Shown piece after piece: positions 30,945 through 43,044 of a DNA stretch of 64,000 bases (positions within the stretch are counted from its first letter, which is position 1; every line of letters starts with the position of its first letter). The position numbers and the translations under genes are program-made. Origin of the DNA: Metellina segmentata (Eukaryota; Arthropoda; Arachnida; Araneae; Tetragnathidae); the NCBI GenBank assembly GCA_947359465.1, contig OX375872.1, positions 85,385,819 through 85,449,818 on the forward strand, given 5' to 3'. The notes under the pieces were generated by a model. It worked only from the letters and a program-made list of their open reading frames with translations, was not told the origin of the DNA and made no database searches.

Positions 30945-31960
30945 CAGCAAAAACGAAACGGCCCGGGAGCTATACCGAAGGAAAAGACTCGAGAACACCA
31001 CATCGTAATTTTGTTTCCCTGTCAGAGGACGAGGTTAACACCTAAGAAATAACCTCTCTCTAAACTTCCACTCCTTGTCAACGTAATAACATTTGAGGCC
31101 ACGACAGATTTACGGTGTACGTATATCTACACTAGAATATTTTTTATATTTCGAATTTTAAAATCCAAATTCTTTACAATTGGTCATTGGCTTGTACATA
31201 AATAATTTTAACGTGGAAAATATTCAGATTAAGCTAACTATTACCTATTCAATTTAGATATAATTAGATAATTAGCATGTTTTCTTGAACAGTGATATAT
31301 CAAATTCTAATTGGTCCTGAAAGACAATTCCTGGGCGATTTTATACCTAATTCTATTCTTCAGTTTTTTTAAACCTCCATCAAATTTCTAGAAAGAATAG
31401 TTTTTTTTTACATCTTTTTCACCAAGGAAGTCTAAAACAGCAATAATGTTTCAAGAATTTTAACATTTAAAAGTCAACCCCTAACAACTAGCTAACAACT
31501 TTGATTGAGGTTCAAAACATACAATATAATATATAAATTACAATGACACAAAAATAATTGCAGTAGATCAAAATTCTCTCATTGTAGGGTTATCACTGTG
31601 CGAACATAGCATCCTATTGCAAAAACACAGTTCTTCAGAAATCGAGGTTAAAATTTTGGAAACATGTCTGTACTTAGTGACAGTACCTAACAAAACACTC
31701 TTGTAACTAAAAAAGTATATTTCGAATATTTACAATATCTCGGCATCATTTGAAAGCTAAGTAGGAAAATATTTTGAATTAATAAAAAAATGTATTGATA
31801 TTATTGTCGATTTACGTGATTTCTCTAGTGTATACATACACCTTAAATGTGCAGCGGTCCCCATGTAAACTACAATCTCTTGGGGGGATCTAGTTTCAAA
31901 TTTGCAACTCTCAGATTGTTGAACCACTAGCCTTCCAATAGGGCTACCGCGACTCGCCAA
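30945..31960 (-). mobile_element. tRNA-derived SINE, interrupted by a MITE
   Basis: On the minus strand the tRNA-like head is near 31,960 (GGTAGCCCTATTGGAAGGCTAG...). The body block TAAATCTGTCGTGGCC and the tail resume on the far side of the MITE (30,945-31,113). Order and motifs match the uninterrupted SINE at 39,605-39,915. Not a functional tRNA gene. Confidence 0.7.
31114..31842. mobile_element. MITE: internally deleted form of the 41,399-43,040 element
   Basis: The ends GGTGTACGTATATCTACACTAG and its inverted partner CTAGTGTATACATACACC are flanked by TTAC (31,110-31,113) and TTAA (31,843-31,846). The interior matches both ends of the longer element. The middle, including the transposase ORF, is missing between an AAACATGT and a TGACAGTACC block. 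Confidence 0.8.
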
Positions 31961-32640
31961 GCAAATTGGAGAATATTTAAAAATGTGAGAACCAATACAA
32001 ACTTGTTAAACACGCACTCGTACATTATATCACGCACGAATCCTAAACAATATGCAGGGCATATAGTTCTGTCTCTTTAATATTACACGGATCGGATTTG
32101 AGTAGGGAAATTGATACTCTTCAAAGCTCTCCGAAGACTAAATTAATGAAGCATTTATGAGCAAAGCTTACGCAACTTACCCTCAGACGATCGCAATAAT
32201 CTACTCAATTTAACTGTATCGAACGCCTCAATAGACGATAGAATAGTTTGTAATTTGGGACAGATTGCATTTACCGCGTTTGATGTTTTGATATAAGGAG
32301 TAGTACTCTGGAAGCTCATCTAATACCGTTAACGAACGTAAAAGAGGTAAGAGATTGTTGCGTTTATCTGCACAGGCAACCAAATTCGGTTTCAGATTTC
32401 ATCGTCTCAATTAGTGGGCATTGGACGAGAATAGCATGTATCGACACCTGTGATTGATATGATCGTCCAAATAATAACTTTCCTAAAAAGAAAAAAAAAT
32501 GGGATTGAGATGAATGCATTAGTTTGAGAACAATCGAGTTGTTATGTTGATTTTGCTGTTGACTGGTTTCTTTTATTCTTTTTATTTCTTTCATTCAAAG
32601 AGAGTCGCACGAAAAAGTAAAAGTAATAAGTCATCAATTT
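31961..32640. other. No recognisable feature
   Basis: AT-rich sequence without motifs I recognise. Confidence 0.55.
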
Positions 32641-32644
32641 TTAT

Positions 32645-33000
32645 ACTGATAAATTGTTACTACAAAAATCGATTACAAATTTGAAGTTATACCTACTTAC
32701 ATGCAATCATATAAAATGACGTTTTGTAAAACAATAATACCCTCCTCGCCCATCTCAAATATCGTTACTACAAAAAGCAATTACAAGCTTTAAGTAATAG
32801 CCACTTATATATATGCAATCATAAAAAATGACAATTTGTAAAGCAGCAATGCCCTCCTCACACATCTAAAATTTAAAATATCGTTCTATGAAAAGTAATT
32901 TTATTATTTTTAAGTTTTCAACTCTCATGCAATATGAAAAAATGATCTTTAGAAAACAAAAATGTACTCCTCACTTATATAAAATCTAAAATATCATTAT
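32645..33000. repeat. About 117-bp tandem repeat, three units
   Basis: Units start TTGTTACTACAAAAATCGATTAC (near 32,650), ATCGTTACTACAAAAAGCAATTAC (near 32,763) and ATCGTTCTATGAAAAGTAATTTT (near 32,881). Each contains TGCAAT(C)AT, TGTAAARCA and CCCTCCTC blocks. Confidence 0.7.
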
Positions 33001-33379
33001 TCTTTCATCTCTATTATTATTAAAGAAGTGCTTGTCTGTTTTCTGTTTGCTTGTTTTCTGTTATCAAAATCCTGACGAATCTATGGCACTTACAGTAATG
33101 GGATTCGGCACACAGGTAATCCGAATTTTTTGTAGTTTTTGGGTGGCGGCGAATTTTAAAATTCAATCTAGAACATTTTAAAATAAGTTTAATGAAACTT
33201 AATTATTATTGTTTTCTTTGGAATGGCAACAGCATAAAAGATCACAGATTCTATTTTTTTTTCCTTTTTTATTTTGCGCGGAGGAATGATTTTCCAGCAG
33301 ACGATAAAAAACAAAGTTTTAACTTTAGTTATGTACTGTAGTTCTTTTTTCTATATCCTAGACCGTTAAAGATAAAGTA

Positions 33380-33780
33380 AAATTTCAACAGATTTGAAAT
33401 CTGGGGAAAATTTCACATTAGATCGATACCTAAAAGTATGATTTTCTTTAAATAAATAAAATTTTTAAATTCAATATCTTTTATATTTTTGCAAGAGATT
33501 GTGAAATCACGTCAAATATCGCGTTCAAAAACTAAGCAGATTACATGTGTTGCGCTATTACCATTTCAGCAAAGGAAAGCAAAAAAAAAAACCCATTTGG
33601 CTGGCATTATTAAATACTTTCTTCTAAAATAGGGATCGTTAAAGATAGATTAAAAATTTCAACGGATTTGAAATCTGCGGAAAATTTGACACCAGATAGA
33701 TACCTTATACATTTGATTTTCTTTTAATAAATAATTTTTCATTTAAATATTAATATTTTCGGAATAGATTGTGACGTCAA
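33380..33780. repeat. About 270-bp spaced duplication
   Basis: AAATTTCAACAGATTTGAAATCTG...GATCGATACC...ATAAATAA...GATTGTGAAATCACGTCAAA (33,380-33,515) recurs in diverged form at 33,650-33,780. Confidence 0.65.
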
Positions 33781-33784
33781 ACCG

Positions 33785-33965
33785 AATTCCCATTTGCGAA
33801 GCAAATCAACAACATGGGGAACTCCGTTATGGCTGTTATCTAATAGGCTACAAATTCCCATTTGGTTTGAGAAGCAAACAAACACCTCGGGCAAATCCGT
33901 TATGGCTGTTATCCAATAGGCTACGAATTCCCATTTGGTAAGCGAACCAAACCAATACAAAAGTG
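33785..33965. repeat. About 70-bp tandem repeat, three units
   Basis: AATTCCCATTTG begins units at 33,785, 33,853 and 33,926. Each full unit contains CTCGGGNAANTCCGTTATGG or a variant and AATAGGCTAC. Confidence 0.75.
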
Positions 33966-34034
33966 CCGGGCAAGCCACGAAGTGGCAAGTGATAAACAAC
34001 AGTTGGTTATTCCCATCGAAACAATTTTAACCTG

Positions 34035-34360
34035 ACGGCTGTAGACCATTTGGTAGATACATGGATTAGCAACTGGAGGCTGGAAATTCATGACTTGATC
34101 CAACCAAAGATCACATGGGTTCTGAGTCACGTTAAATCTGTTTTGGACAGAAATCCCTTCACGTTGGCGTAGTGTGAACGTTTGGAGAGTTGGGTGTCAG
34201 CTCAGATGTTGACCTCGTCATCTGACCGTGGTTCAAAATTACTAAGTGTTGTCCTCAGATCTTTTCCTTTAGCATTGATCCCGAACCGTCACCAATAGCC
34301 TGTTGTGTTGCTTCAGTGGGATGTAAATTAAACGACCTACCAACCTATATTTTACCTCCA
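34035..34360 (+). mobile_element. tRNA-derived SINE, full body
   Basis: Head TAGACCATTTGGTAGATACATGGATTAGCAACTGGAGGCTG resembles a tRNA with decayed B box. The body has TTGGAGAGTTGGGTG, GTTGACCTCGTCATCTGACC and ATCCCGAACCGTC blocks shared with other copies. (Motif runs here are non-contiguous blocks of one decayed SINE.). Confidence 0.7.
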
Positions 34361-34892
34361 GTTTTTACACAAGTCAAAAATTCTTTCAAAATGCAGACCT
34401 TCATTGTTGGACTCGGCATGAATGGAAAATAAAAAAATACCTGCATAATTTAAGCCTGTAAATCTTTATTTCGTGTCTAAGAAAAAAAATATTGGAACTT
34501 GAAACTTAAAAGAAATGTAAAAGCAAGACTTACCTGGGTAAATCCATTTAGATTCAGGCAATAAAAAATTAAATGTTCGTCTTACCCTCTCCCATCTTCG
34601 ATTTTTTTTTTAATTCAGCATATGATGGCCACTGTCGTATGTTTAGTTTCCCGGTCAGGTTCGTTACTCAAAATGATTTATTTAAACTTAATTATTCGTA
34701 AAGTGCCTATGTAGTCGGATAGAATATTTGTTTAAAAACTGTTTTTTTTGTTTTTTTTTGTTGAGTAAACCGAATTTAAAATTGATCAAATTGAAATCAA
34801 TATTTTCAATGAAATTAAAGTCATACTAATAAAATTAGAATCAGTATTTGCTCTAAAGTTTCAATTTTTCAGAATAAAACATAGTTGAATTA

Positions 34893-35027
34893 TCTATATA
34901 AATAAGAATGGAGTGTTTGTTTGTACATTCAATATTTTCGACCCATTTCAAGTTTTCTATCCGTTTTGGACCCTTCTGATGCCGAATCCGCCCTTTTCTC
35001 GTTTGGTGTCTGTCTGTCTGTCTGTCC

Positions 35028-35069
<42 letters not shown>

Positions 35070-36503
35070 ATGTTGTGCCCTATACACGTCCACGCGGTTT
35101 AAGATATTTTCATGGAAATTTCCATACAGTGAGTACTTATCTTCATTTAGTGAGTGGCATTGGTTGCGAAAGTCTGTCTGTCCGTCTTTCTGTTCTATGC
35201 TCGATTTTGTGTTTGTGTGTTTGTGTAGACATCACATGAATTGTATTCCAGATATTTGATTACAATGTGTTTTATTTAATACATTATTTATTAGTTTAGT
35301 GAATGCAATATTAAAGATTTTTTATTGTTATATTTAGAAGAGTTTCATGCTAAAACACCTGAGTAAGTATACTTAAATCATCCACAATTTGATAGTTTTC
35401 GAAAAATTGGAATGTAGTTTGAGTATTACGATTACTTTTATTTGCTTTACCAGTAATGCTGAAAACCAATTATTTTTCAAAAAAAAATTTTTATGGTGAA
35501 ATTTTAGCTCTGATACTTCATTTATTTCGAGTCTTATTTTTATTCTTTGCGCAATGAAAACGATTTCCGAATATTTGGGACAGACGATATTTTTCAACGA
35601 AACGAGAATGAACAAGATCGCGCGAGCAGAGATATTTTTTCTGATTCTTTCGCTCTGAATTAATTTCACATTTCTAAATTTTGTGCACTTTTAGTTGTAA
35701 GTTGTGGCAACTGTGCGAGATCAAGAGATAAAATTGAATCACAAATTAATATCTTTAGAACAATTTTTTGCGACATCTTTTATTTTGTTTTACTTCGCTG
35801 TTTCCTGTTTTAAATATTTATTATTTTAATAAATGTGTTTTCCTTCTCATCACACGCAACAGCACTACAAAGTATTAGACTGAAAAATGTTAGGTAAGTC
35901 AGTATAAATTTTCAGTAAATTTTAAGTGTAGTTATGCCATTATTGAAAGAATAATGCCGTTATTTAAAGAATAATGCCGTTATTGAAAGAATAATAATGT
36001 TTATTAATCCAAACTGGAACTTTTTCCAACATTAAAAAATTCGTTGTAATAATGACAGGAGAAGATTGCAAAATTTCACAATGTCGCATACCGGAGGCAA
36101 GAGTGCCACAAGTAAAAAAATATTGTTTTGTTGACTATGAGTGCGAGAGCACTCGCCGTAAATCGTAATTTTAATTAATTGAGTTGAACATGAAAAGAAC
36201 TTAAGAAAGGGAATTACAAATCTTCCTATAAATCGTCTTTTATAGTAATAACCTTAGTATCACCTTTCGTCATTTTGTAGCTTTGTCATACAGCAATTGT
36301 GCGATGTATGTGAAAAGTATTACATGAATGGATATGCATGTGTAGGATTTGTGTCCAAAGTAAGTTGTAGAAAATATAAAGATGTCGAAAGATGTTAAAA
36401 TAAATTTTTATTCTACAAAAAATGTAAGTCATTATATATTTTGATTATCTCTTCAATCTAGAGTAAACCAATTCAAACCGAGTAAGGTCGGGTATTTTGC
36501 TAG
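34893..36503 (+). mobile_element. Helitron-like element, copy 1
   Basis: Starts TCTATATAAATAAG after an A and ends GTATTTTGCTAG before a T, the A/T insertion context of Helitrons. A short hairpin, CCGA (36,478-36,481) with TCGG (36,488-36,491), lies 8 bases before CTAG. Length 1,611 bp. The interior has a (TCTG)n array at about 35,008-35,068 and three 20-bp GCCGTTATTGAAAGAATAAT units near 35,936-35,996. No Rep-helicase coding, so non-autonomous. Confidence 0.85.
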
Positions 36504-36747
36504 TATTAAATACATTAGATGATATGCGATTTTTAAATAGGTGATGTACGCTTAGAAAAATAAAATTTAATTTTTGATGTAACTTTCACAGACCCGTATC
36601 TTAAAATTTTTTTCTTCTAGATACTGAAAAACATATTGTTTCGAGGTCGCTCAAAATGTACCTGTGTGTATGATTTCCACAGCCTAGCCTAGATTTGAAT
36701 ATATTTACCGACCTCAAGATTCCTTTGGTACCTCTTACTACATCACA

Positions 36748-38342
36748 TCTATATAAATAAGAATGGAGTGTTTGTTTGTACATTCAATATTTTCGACTCA
36801 TTTCAAGTTTTCTATCCGTTTTGAACCCTTCTGATGCCAAATCTGCCCTTTTCACGTTTGGTGTCTGTCTGTCCATCTGTCTGTCTGTCTGTATGTATGT
36901 GTCCTATACACGTCCACACTGTTTAATATATTTTCATGAAAATTTGCATACAGTGAGTAATTATCTTCATTTAGTGAGTAAAATTGGTTGCTAAAGTCTG
37001 TCTGCCCGTCTTTCTGTTTTATGTTCGATCTTGTATTTGTGTGTTTTTGTAGACATCACATGAATTTCATTCCAGATATTTGATTGCAATGTAAATTATT
37101 TTATACATTATTTATTAATTTAGTGAATACAATATTAAACATTTCTTTATTGTTATATTTAGTTGAGTTTCATGCTAAAACACCTGAGTAAGTATACTTA
37201 AATCAACCATTATTTGGTAGTTTTGGAAAATTAGAATGTATATTGAATATTACGATTACTTCTATTGCTTTACCAGTACTGCTGAAAAAGTAATTATTCT
37301 TCAAAAAAAAATTTTTTTAATGAAATTTCAGCTCTGATATTTCATTTATTTCGAATCTTATTTTTGTTCTTTGCGCAATGAAAACGATTTCCGAATATTT
37401 GGGACAGACGATATTTTTCAACGAACGGGAATGAACAAGATCGCGCGAGCAAATATATTTTCTGTTTCTTTCGCTTTGAATTAATTTCCCATTCTAAATT
37501 TTGTGCACTTTTAGTTGTAAGTTGTGATAACTGTGCGTGCGAGATCAAGAGATAAAAATGAATCACAAAGTAATATCTTTAGACCAATTTTTTTCTTACA
37601 TCTTTTATTTTGTTTTATTTCGCTGTTTTCTGTTTTAAATATTTATTATTTTAATAAATGTGTTTTCCTTCTTATCACACGCAACACCACCACAAAGTAT
37701 TCTACTTAAAAATGGCAGGTAAGTCAAAATAAGTTTTCAGTAAATTTTAAGTGTAGTTATGCCATTATTGAAAAAATAATGCCGTTTTTTAAAGAATAAT
37801 GCCGTTATTGAAAGAATAATGCCGTTATTGAAAGAATAATGCAGTTATTAAAAGAATAATAATGTTTGAAAAATCTGAACTAGAACTTTTTAAACATTAA
37901 AAAATTCGCTGTGATAAGGACAGGAGAAGATTGCAAAATTTCACTATGTCACATACCGGATGAAAGAGTGCCACAAGTAAAAAAATATTGTTTTGTTGAC
38001 TATGAGTGCGAGAGCTCTCGCCATAAATCGTAATTTTTATTAATTGAGTTGAACATGAAAAAAACTTAAGAAAAGGAATTCCAAATCTCCCTCAAAATCG
38101 TCTTTTGTACTAGAAACCTTAGTGTCACCTTTCGTCATTTGTAGCTTTGTGAAATGTATTACATGAATGGATATGCATGTGTAGGATTTGTGTCCAAAGT
38201 AAGTTGTAGAAATTATAAGGATGGCTAAAGGTATTCAAATAAATTTTTATTCTACAAAAAACGTAAGTCATTATATATTTTGATTATCTCTTCAATTTAG
38301 AGTAAGCCAATTCAAACCGAGAAAGGTCGGGTATTTTGCTAG
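36748..38342 (+). mobile_element. Helitron-like element, copy 2
   Basis: Same ends (A before TCTATAT, CTAG before T), 1,595 bp. Hairpin CCGAGAAAGGTCGG near the 3' end. It has a shorter TCTG array and five 20-bp GCCGTTATT units at about 37,760-37,860. It is more diverged than copies 1 and 3 are from each other. Confidence 0.85.
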
Positions 38343-39296
38343 TGATCACTAAGAATCGGATTGCATTAGTTCTCAGCCATTCTCTCACCACAAGATATCC
38401 ATATTTTATTCGTAAGCAAAGAAATATACTTCATCGCGTAATATTTTCTTTTCACTTGTTTTATGGACAAGCTTTATCTATCTTATGTTGATCGAATAGT
38501 ATATGATATGCCTGAAACATAAAATTTTTTATGATTTTATGTGCTCAATAATGTTTTCTATTGCAAATCACACTGAAGACCATAAGCAAATTTTCAAACT
38601 ATTTTAAATAAACTCCTAAATAATTTCTAATAAGACGTCATCCCTATAACAATTTCCAGTATATACAGAAAACAAACAGAAATTCTGTTGCGAGGTAATT
38701 ACTCTTTCAACGTATAAGATTGTTTATGCGTATGTTATCTGTCAATCCAAATCCTTTATTAGAATAAATGAACCTTGTGTGTTATTTGCAAATGTTATGT
38801 ACTAGTAAATTATATAAATAACATGTGGATCCGTGAGCAATTGGCAATCAACTCGAAAAGTCAATAGATGCATTCAAGAAACGTGCATATTAGTATTGTC
38901 TTGGGAATGACGTTACCATACTATAATATTTCATTAAATCTTGTTTCTGTCCCTTTGTTCAACAAACTCAGGATTCGAATTATTTTCTTATCATTCGATA
39001 TCTCGACATCAAGATATTGTAAGTGTTTTGATGAAAACGATATCAAGGTCTGATCAGTTTTTTTCTAATGACTAGATATCAAAACAAATTTCATTAACTT
39101 TTTACCTGTCCTTTTTGCTAAATTATAGTATTTTGTTAGTTATGGTTTTCGACGACTAAATATGAATTACTTCATAATTGTGAAATAACACATTTCACCA
39201 CCAGCAAACAACACAAGTAAATACCAAACAAATTCTAACACATTTGGCATTTGAGTATAGTTAAAGGAAGGATAAGGTAATAGTAATGGTAATTTT
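38343..39296. other. No recognisable feature
   Basis: AT-rich sequence between a Helitron-like copy and a SINE; the short ORFs show no motif. Confidence 0.55.
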
Positions 39297-39468
39297 AGTT
39301 AACGTCGTACTAGAGCAACACAACGGGCTATTGACGACGGTCCGGAATCAGCCCCTTAAGGGAAAGATTCGAGGACAACACCTCGTAATTTTGAATCACG
39401 GTCAGATGACGGAGCAACACCTGAGCTGGCACCCCACTCTCCAAACTTCCACGCCAACCCAACAGGTA
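39297..39468 (-). mobile_element. SINE body fragment without head
   Basis: CAACACAACGGGCTATTGACGACGGTCC, AGGACAACACCTCGTAATTTT and CACCTGAGCTGGCACCCC blocks, the reverse complement of the shared SINE body. The tRNA-like head is missing. Confidence 0.7.
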
Positions 39469-39604
39469 GGATAAGGAAATGAAATACGTGCGACTAAAAT
39501 TAGTTAATAACAGTTTCGACATCAGAATATCTTAAGTTTTGAATTTAGGACCACACAAACACATTAGCATCATTCACGTCTAAGGGACAACTGAAGTACT
39601 TAGG

Positions 39605-39915
39605 TAGATATTAAATTAAAGTCGTTCTGGAGCAACACAACGGGCTATTGATGACGGTCCGGGATCAAACCCAAAAGGAAAGAACCGAGGACAACACTGC
39701 TTAATTTTGAGCCACGTTAGATAAAGAGGTCATACCTGATCTGGCACCCACTCTCCCAACTTCCATACCACACCAACATGAGGACATTTGAGGCCAAGAC
39801 AGATTTAATGCGCACCATTCTCCTTTCTACACGATGGTATTTGGTAGGATTTGAACACTCAACCCTCCGATTGCTAATTTGTTACTCTTTAAACCAGCTA
39901 CCGCGGCCCACAGTA
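39605..39915 (-). mobile_element. tRNA-derived SINE, nearly complete
   Basis: Tail, body, and head in the expected order. The block GAGGCCAAGACAGATTTAATG is the site where the MITE entered the copy at 30,945-31,960. The tRNA-like head is at 39,850-39,915 with GATTTGAACACTCAACC as decayed B box. Confidence 0.75.
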
Positions 39916-40043
39916 TTGAAGAGATATCCCTATGAATTTGAAAGCAAACAAGAAATATTATTAGTTTAGAGATCCATGATCGATTTATAGTCAGAGCGAT
40001 AACTTTGGATTAGCGATGGTTCAGGAAATACATTCCTTCATAT

Positions 40044-40298
40044 CGCACCCCGGCAAGAAAAGTGACACAAGTCAAAAAATTATAAAATTTGATGTTATGT
40101 CATTGAAAAATATGTATGAGGTGCCTCAGCGTGTTATATTACTATTTTATAGAATATAATGGAATTTAAAGACATAAATACTTACCTGAATATTAAATGA
40201 AGCTTTTACTATTTCAATATAAGTTTTATAGTACCCTTTAAGATGATTTTTCCAAATGCTGCAAGTTTGAGCTGTGTCACTTTTCTTGCCGGTGTGTG
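40044..40298. mobile_element. 255-bp MITE, copy a
   Basis: Inverted ends starting CGCACCCCGGCAAGAAAAGT, partner ACTTTTCTTGCCGGTGTGTG. Flanked by perfect ATAT (40,040-40,043 and 40,299-40,302). Confidence 0.85.
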
Positions 40299-40302
40299 AT
40301 AT

Positions 40303-40974
40303 GATAATGTAGGCTTAAATGGGAAGTGGACATGCAAGAAAATTTCTTTGTAGTTATTACTTGATTGTTAAAAAATTTACACACACTGTGTGCTTTATAC
40401 TAAACAGCCGAATTTACATTTTATTAAATTTAAAGTGTGGTCCAAAAATACATGTTAAAAATATATATTAATTATGCAAAATATATTATGTAGTATGGTC
40501 AAACATTTTGTTTAAATTAGCAAATTTAATAGGTTCCATGCGCCCCTGAATCCAAACATTCCAAGTATTCCCACTATTCTAATTCATATAGTAGTTTATA
40601 TGCATGCATATAAGACAAATAATCTCCATTTAACAAGTGTATTGCTCAGTTGTAAAGCTAAAACAAAATGGTTGTTCTAAAAAAATAACATTTAGAAAAA
40701 AAAAGTATAGGTTAAGCAACATTTGGAGTAAATATTTCGAAATTAGGAAGAATGGAGGGAAATTCTCATTTGAACATAGATATATACAACAGATTGCAAA
40801 GATTATCCAACAACATTTGCAAGTAAATTAATTAAATACCAGATGCTGCAGGGAAAATTTGAATATCAGAAGAATGCATAACAAGAACATTTAAAAATAA
40901 TTATATTTTTTTCAAAAATTATGTGTTTTGTACACAAACGGATGACTTTAATTCCTTGTTTTATTTTGTTTCAA
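40303..40974. other. No recognisable feature
   Basis: AT-rich spacer between two copies of the 255-bp MITE. Confidence 0.55.
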
Positions 40975-40978
40975 GTGT

Positions 40979-41232
40979 CGCACCCCGGCAAAGAAAGTGG
41001 CAGAAGTCAAAAAATAAAAATTCTGATGTTATGTCATTGAAAAATATGTATGAGGTGCACAGCGTGTTATATTACTATTCCATAATATATAATAGAAGTT
41101 ACCACCAGAAATACTTACCTAAAATTTAAAAGGTGATTATACTATTACAATATAAGTTTTATAGCATCCTTTAAGTTGATGTTTCTCAAATTCTGCAATT
41201 TTGAGCTGTGTCACTTTTCTTGCCGGGGTGCG
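40979..41232. mobile_element. 255-bp MITE, copy b
   Basis: Same inverted ends (CGCACCCCGGCAAAGAAAGT and ACTTTTCTTGCCGGGGTGCG). Flanks GTGT and ATGT match at three of four bases. Confidence 0.85.
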
Positions 41233-41398
41233 ATGTGTTTTAGTTAGTCATGACTTTTATATTTGTATCTCATTAATATGTACTGCAATGTATCTTTAAA
41301 ACTCATTCAAGTAATTGAATTAATAATTTATTACATAATTTCCCGGAATGAATAATCACTCATGCATAATTTTAAATTATACTTTTTTCTAAGTTTAA

Positions 41399-43040
41399 GG
41401 CGTACGTATACACTAGAAGATTTTTTTTTTAATATTGACTTAAAAAATCCAGTTTTTTTACCACAGGTGATTGGTGTATTCTTAAAATCATTTCTGTAAA
41501 AAAAAATCAGATTGTGCCAATAATTAATTGTCTAATTAAGATATAATAACTAATTAGCATGTTTTTTGTTACGTGATATCTCAAATTGTAATTTGTTCAG
41601 AAAGACGATTCCTGTTGGAAATTGTTCGTAATACTATTCTTCATGTTTTGAGCCTCCATCAAGTTGCTAGAAAAAATAGTTTTTTTTATAGAATTTTTTA
41701 ACCAAAAAAGTGTGAAAAAATCACATTTTTTCAGAAATTTTAATATTTAAAAATCAATTAAAAATTTATTTCTTGACTAAATACTCTGATTGAGGCTCAA
41801 AACATCCACTGTATTATATAGATCATAGTGATACAAAAATAATTATAATAGGTGATTTCATTGTGAAGTTATCACGTAAGGAACCAAGCATCCTATTGCA
41901 AAAACACAGTTCTTCAGAAATTGAGTTTAAAGTTTTGGAAACATGTTTTCAAAATGATATTGTAATAAAATTGATAAAAAATATTGCCTATCTATAGCTA
42001 AAACCCTCCAGAAATGTAAGTTGGTCCTTCTTTTTCAATTTTTTTGTCCTCTTTTCTTTTTTTGGCCCCTCTCAAATACTTCCTTCGCTGTTTCTGCAAT
42101 GGTGTAGACTGTCGTATACTATCACTAATTCTTAATTTATCCTTTTTTTGTATGCCATTAACCATAAAATGTTCATTACGGATGCCCATCCGCCTCATAA
42201 CTTCTAATTCGGGCTTAAATCCGCAATTAAAATTCATAACGGCATCAAAAACTGAAAGTTTTACTGAATCGACACCTGAAAATTTTGTTTTTGGTGACCG
42301 CTTCCAGATTAGTGAATGTAAACATTCATTGTTGTTTTGTGTTTGCCCGTGAAGACACTTTTCCAGCATTTCAGGATATGTAAGTCGTGAGTAGATAGGC
42401 TTAACATGTTTCAGCAAGTTGAGCGGCAATCCTCCTTTGTGTTTGTATTCCTTTTCTTTACCCATAGCTGCAGCACGCTGGTTGGAGTACCAACTGTCAA
42501 TGCCCTTTGGGCACTTAGTGTGTAGAGGGTAATCATCTTGATCAATTTCTGGGGTTTTTTCAGCTGATGTTTCTTTGGAATGTTGGTTTGTGACAAACCT
42601 TCTGTTCTTTGAACGACTTTTTCGTGTTTTGGATCCCATTTTAATTCAAAAATGGCACGTAAGAATCTAGTAAACAGCAGCAGGCAAGAGTAGAAATAAA
42701 CTAAATAAACAGGCTTAAAATATACAGTTACTGTTAAATATTGTTACCAAACGATATAAATTAAATAATAAAATATTAAAAATCAATAATTATTTTACCA
42801 AACATAAAATTTAAAACAAAATTCTTGATAATAGTCATTGTTTACTTCAGGTTTAGAAATCGAAACTAGAATTTTCGGTGACAGTACCTAACAAAAAACC
42901 CTGTAACTAGAAAAATATTCAGAATACGTACAAGATCTTGGTATCGTTTGAAAGCTTAGAAGTTGGAGAATATTTTGAAATAATAATAAAAAAATCGATA
43001 TTCTGGTCGATTTTCGCTATTTCTAGTGTATACATACACC
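41399..43040 (-). mobile_element. TTAA-flanked DNA transposon with partial transposase
   Basis: Inverted ends GGYGTAYGTATACACTAGAA (41,399 inward and 43,040 inward) with perfect TTAA outside both (41,395-41,398 and 43,041-43,044). 1,642 bp. It carries a minus-strand 213-codon ORF. TTAA target duplication is a mark of piggyBac and Kolobok families. The ends lack the CCC start of piggyBac, so Kolobok-like is my preferred guess. The short relative at 31,114-31,842 is its deletion derivative. Confidence 0.8.
41998..42639 (-). CDS. Partial transposase-like protein (Mutator-like domain end)
   Basis: 213 codons, start ATG at 42,639, stop at 41,998. CPKGIDSWYSNQRAA opens the recognisable part. KPIYSRLTYPEMLEKCLHGQTQNNNE, then WKRSPKTKFSGVDSVKLSVFDAV, then NFNCG follow. 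The C-terminus is strongly basic (KQRRKYLRGAKKRKEDKK). From memory this pattern matches the C-terminal part of arthropod proteins annotated with a Mutator-like transposase domain. The N-terminal two-thirds, with the first catalytic residues, is missing, so it cannot act alone. The TTAA flanks do not fit the 8-11 bp duplications of true Mutator. Its origin with the ends is shown by position only. Confidence 0.65.
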   Translation of the reverse strand: MGSKTRKSRSKNRRFVTNQHSKETSAEKTPEIDQDDYPLHTKCPKGIDSWYSNQRAAAMGKEKEYKHKGGLPLNLLKHVKPIYSRLTYPEMLEKCLHGQTQNNNECLHSLIWKRSPKTKFSGVDSVKLSVFDAVMNFNCGFKPELEVMRRMGIRNEHFMVNGIQKKDKLRISDSIRQSTPLQKQRRKYLRGAKKRKEDKKIEKEGPTYISGGF

Positions 43041-43044
43041 TTAA

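Noticed and set aside
34913..35259. ORFs rich in Val-Cys-Leu-Ser across the TCTG arrays (also 36,776 and 43,607)
   Set aside because: A tetranucleotide repeat is open in several frames; the sequence is the interior of non-coding Helitron-like elements.
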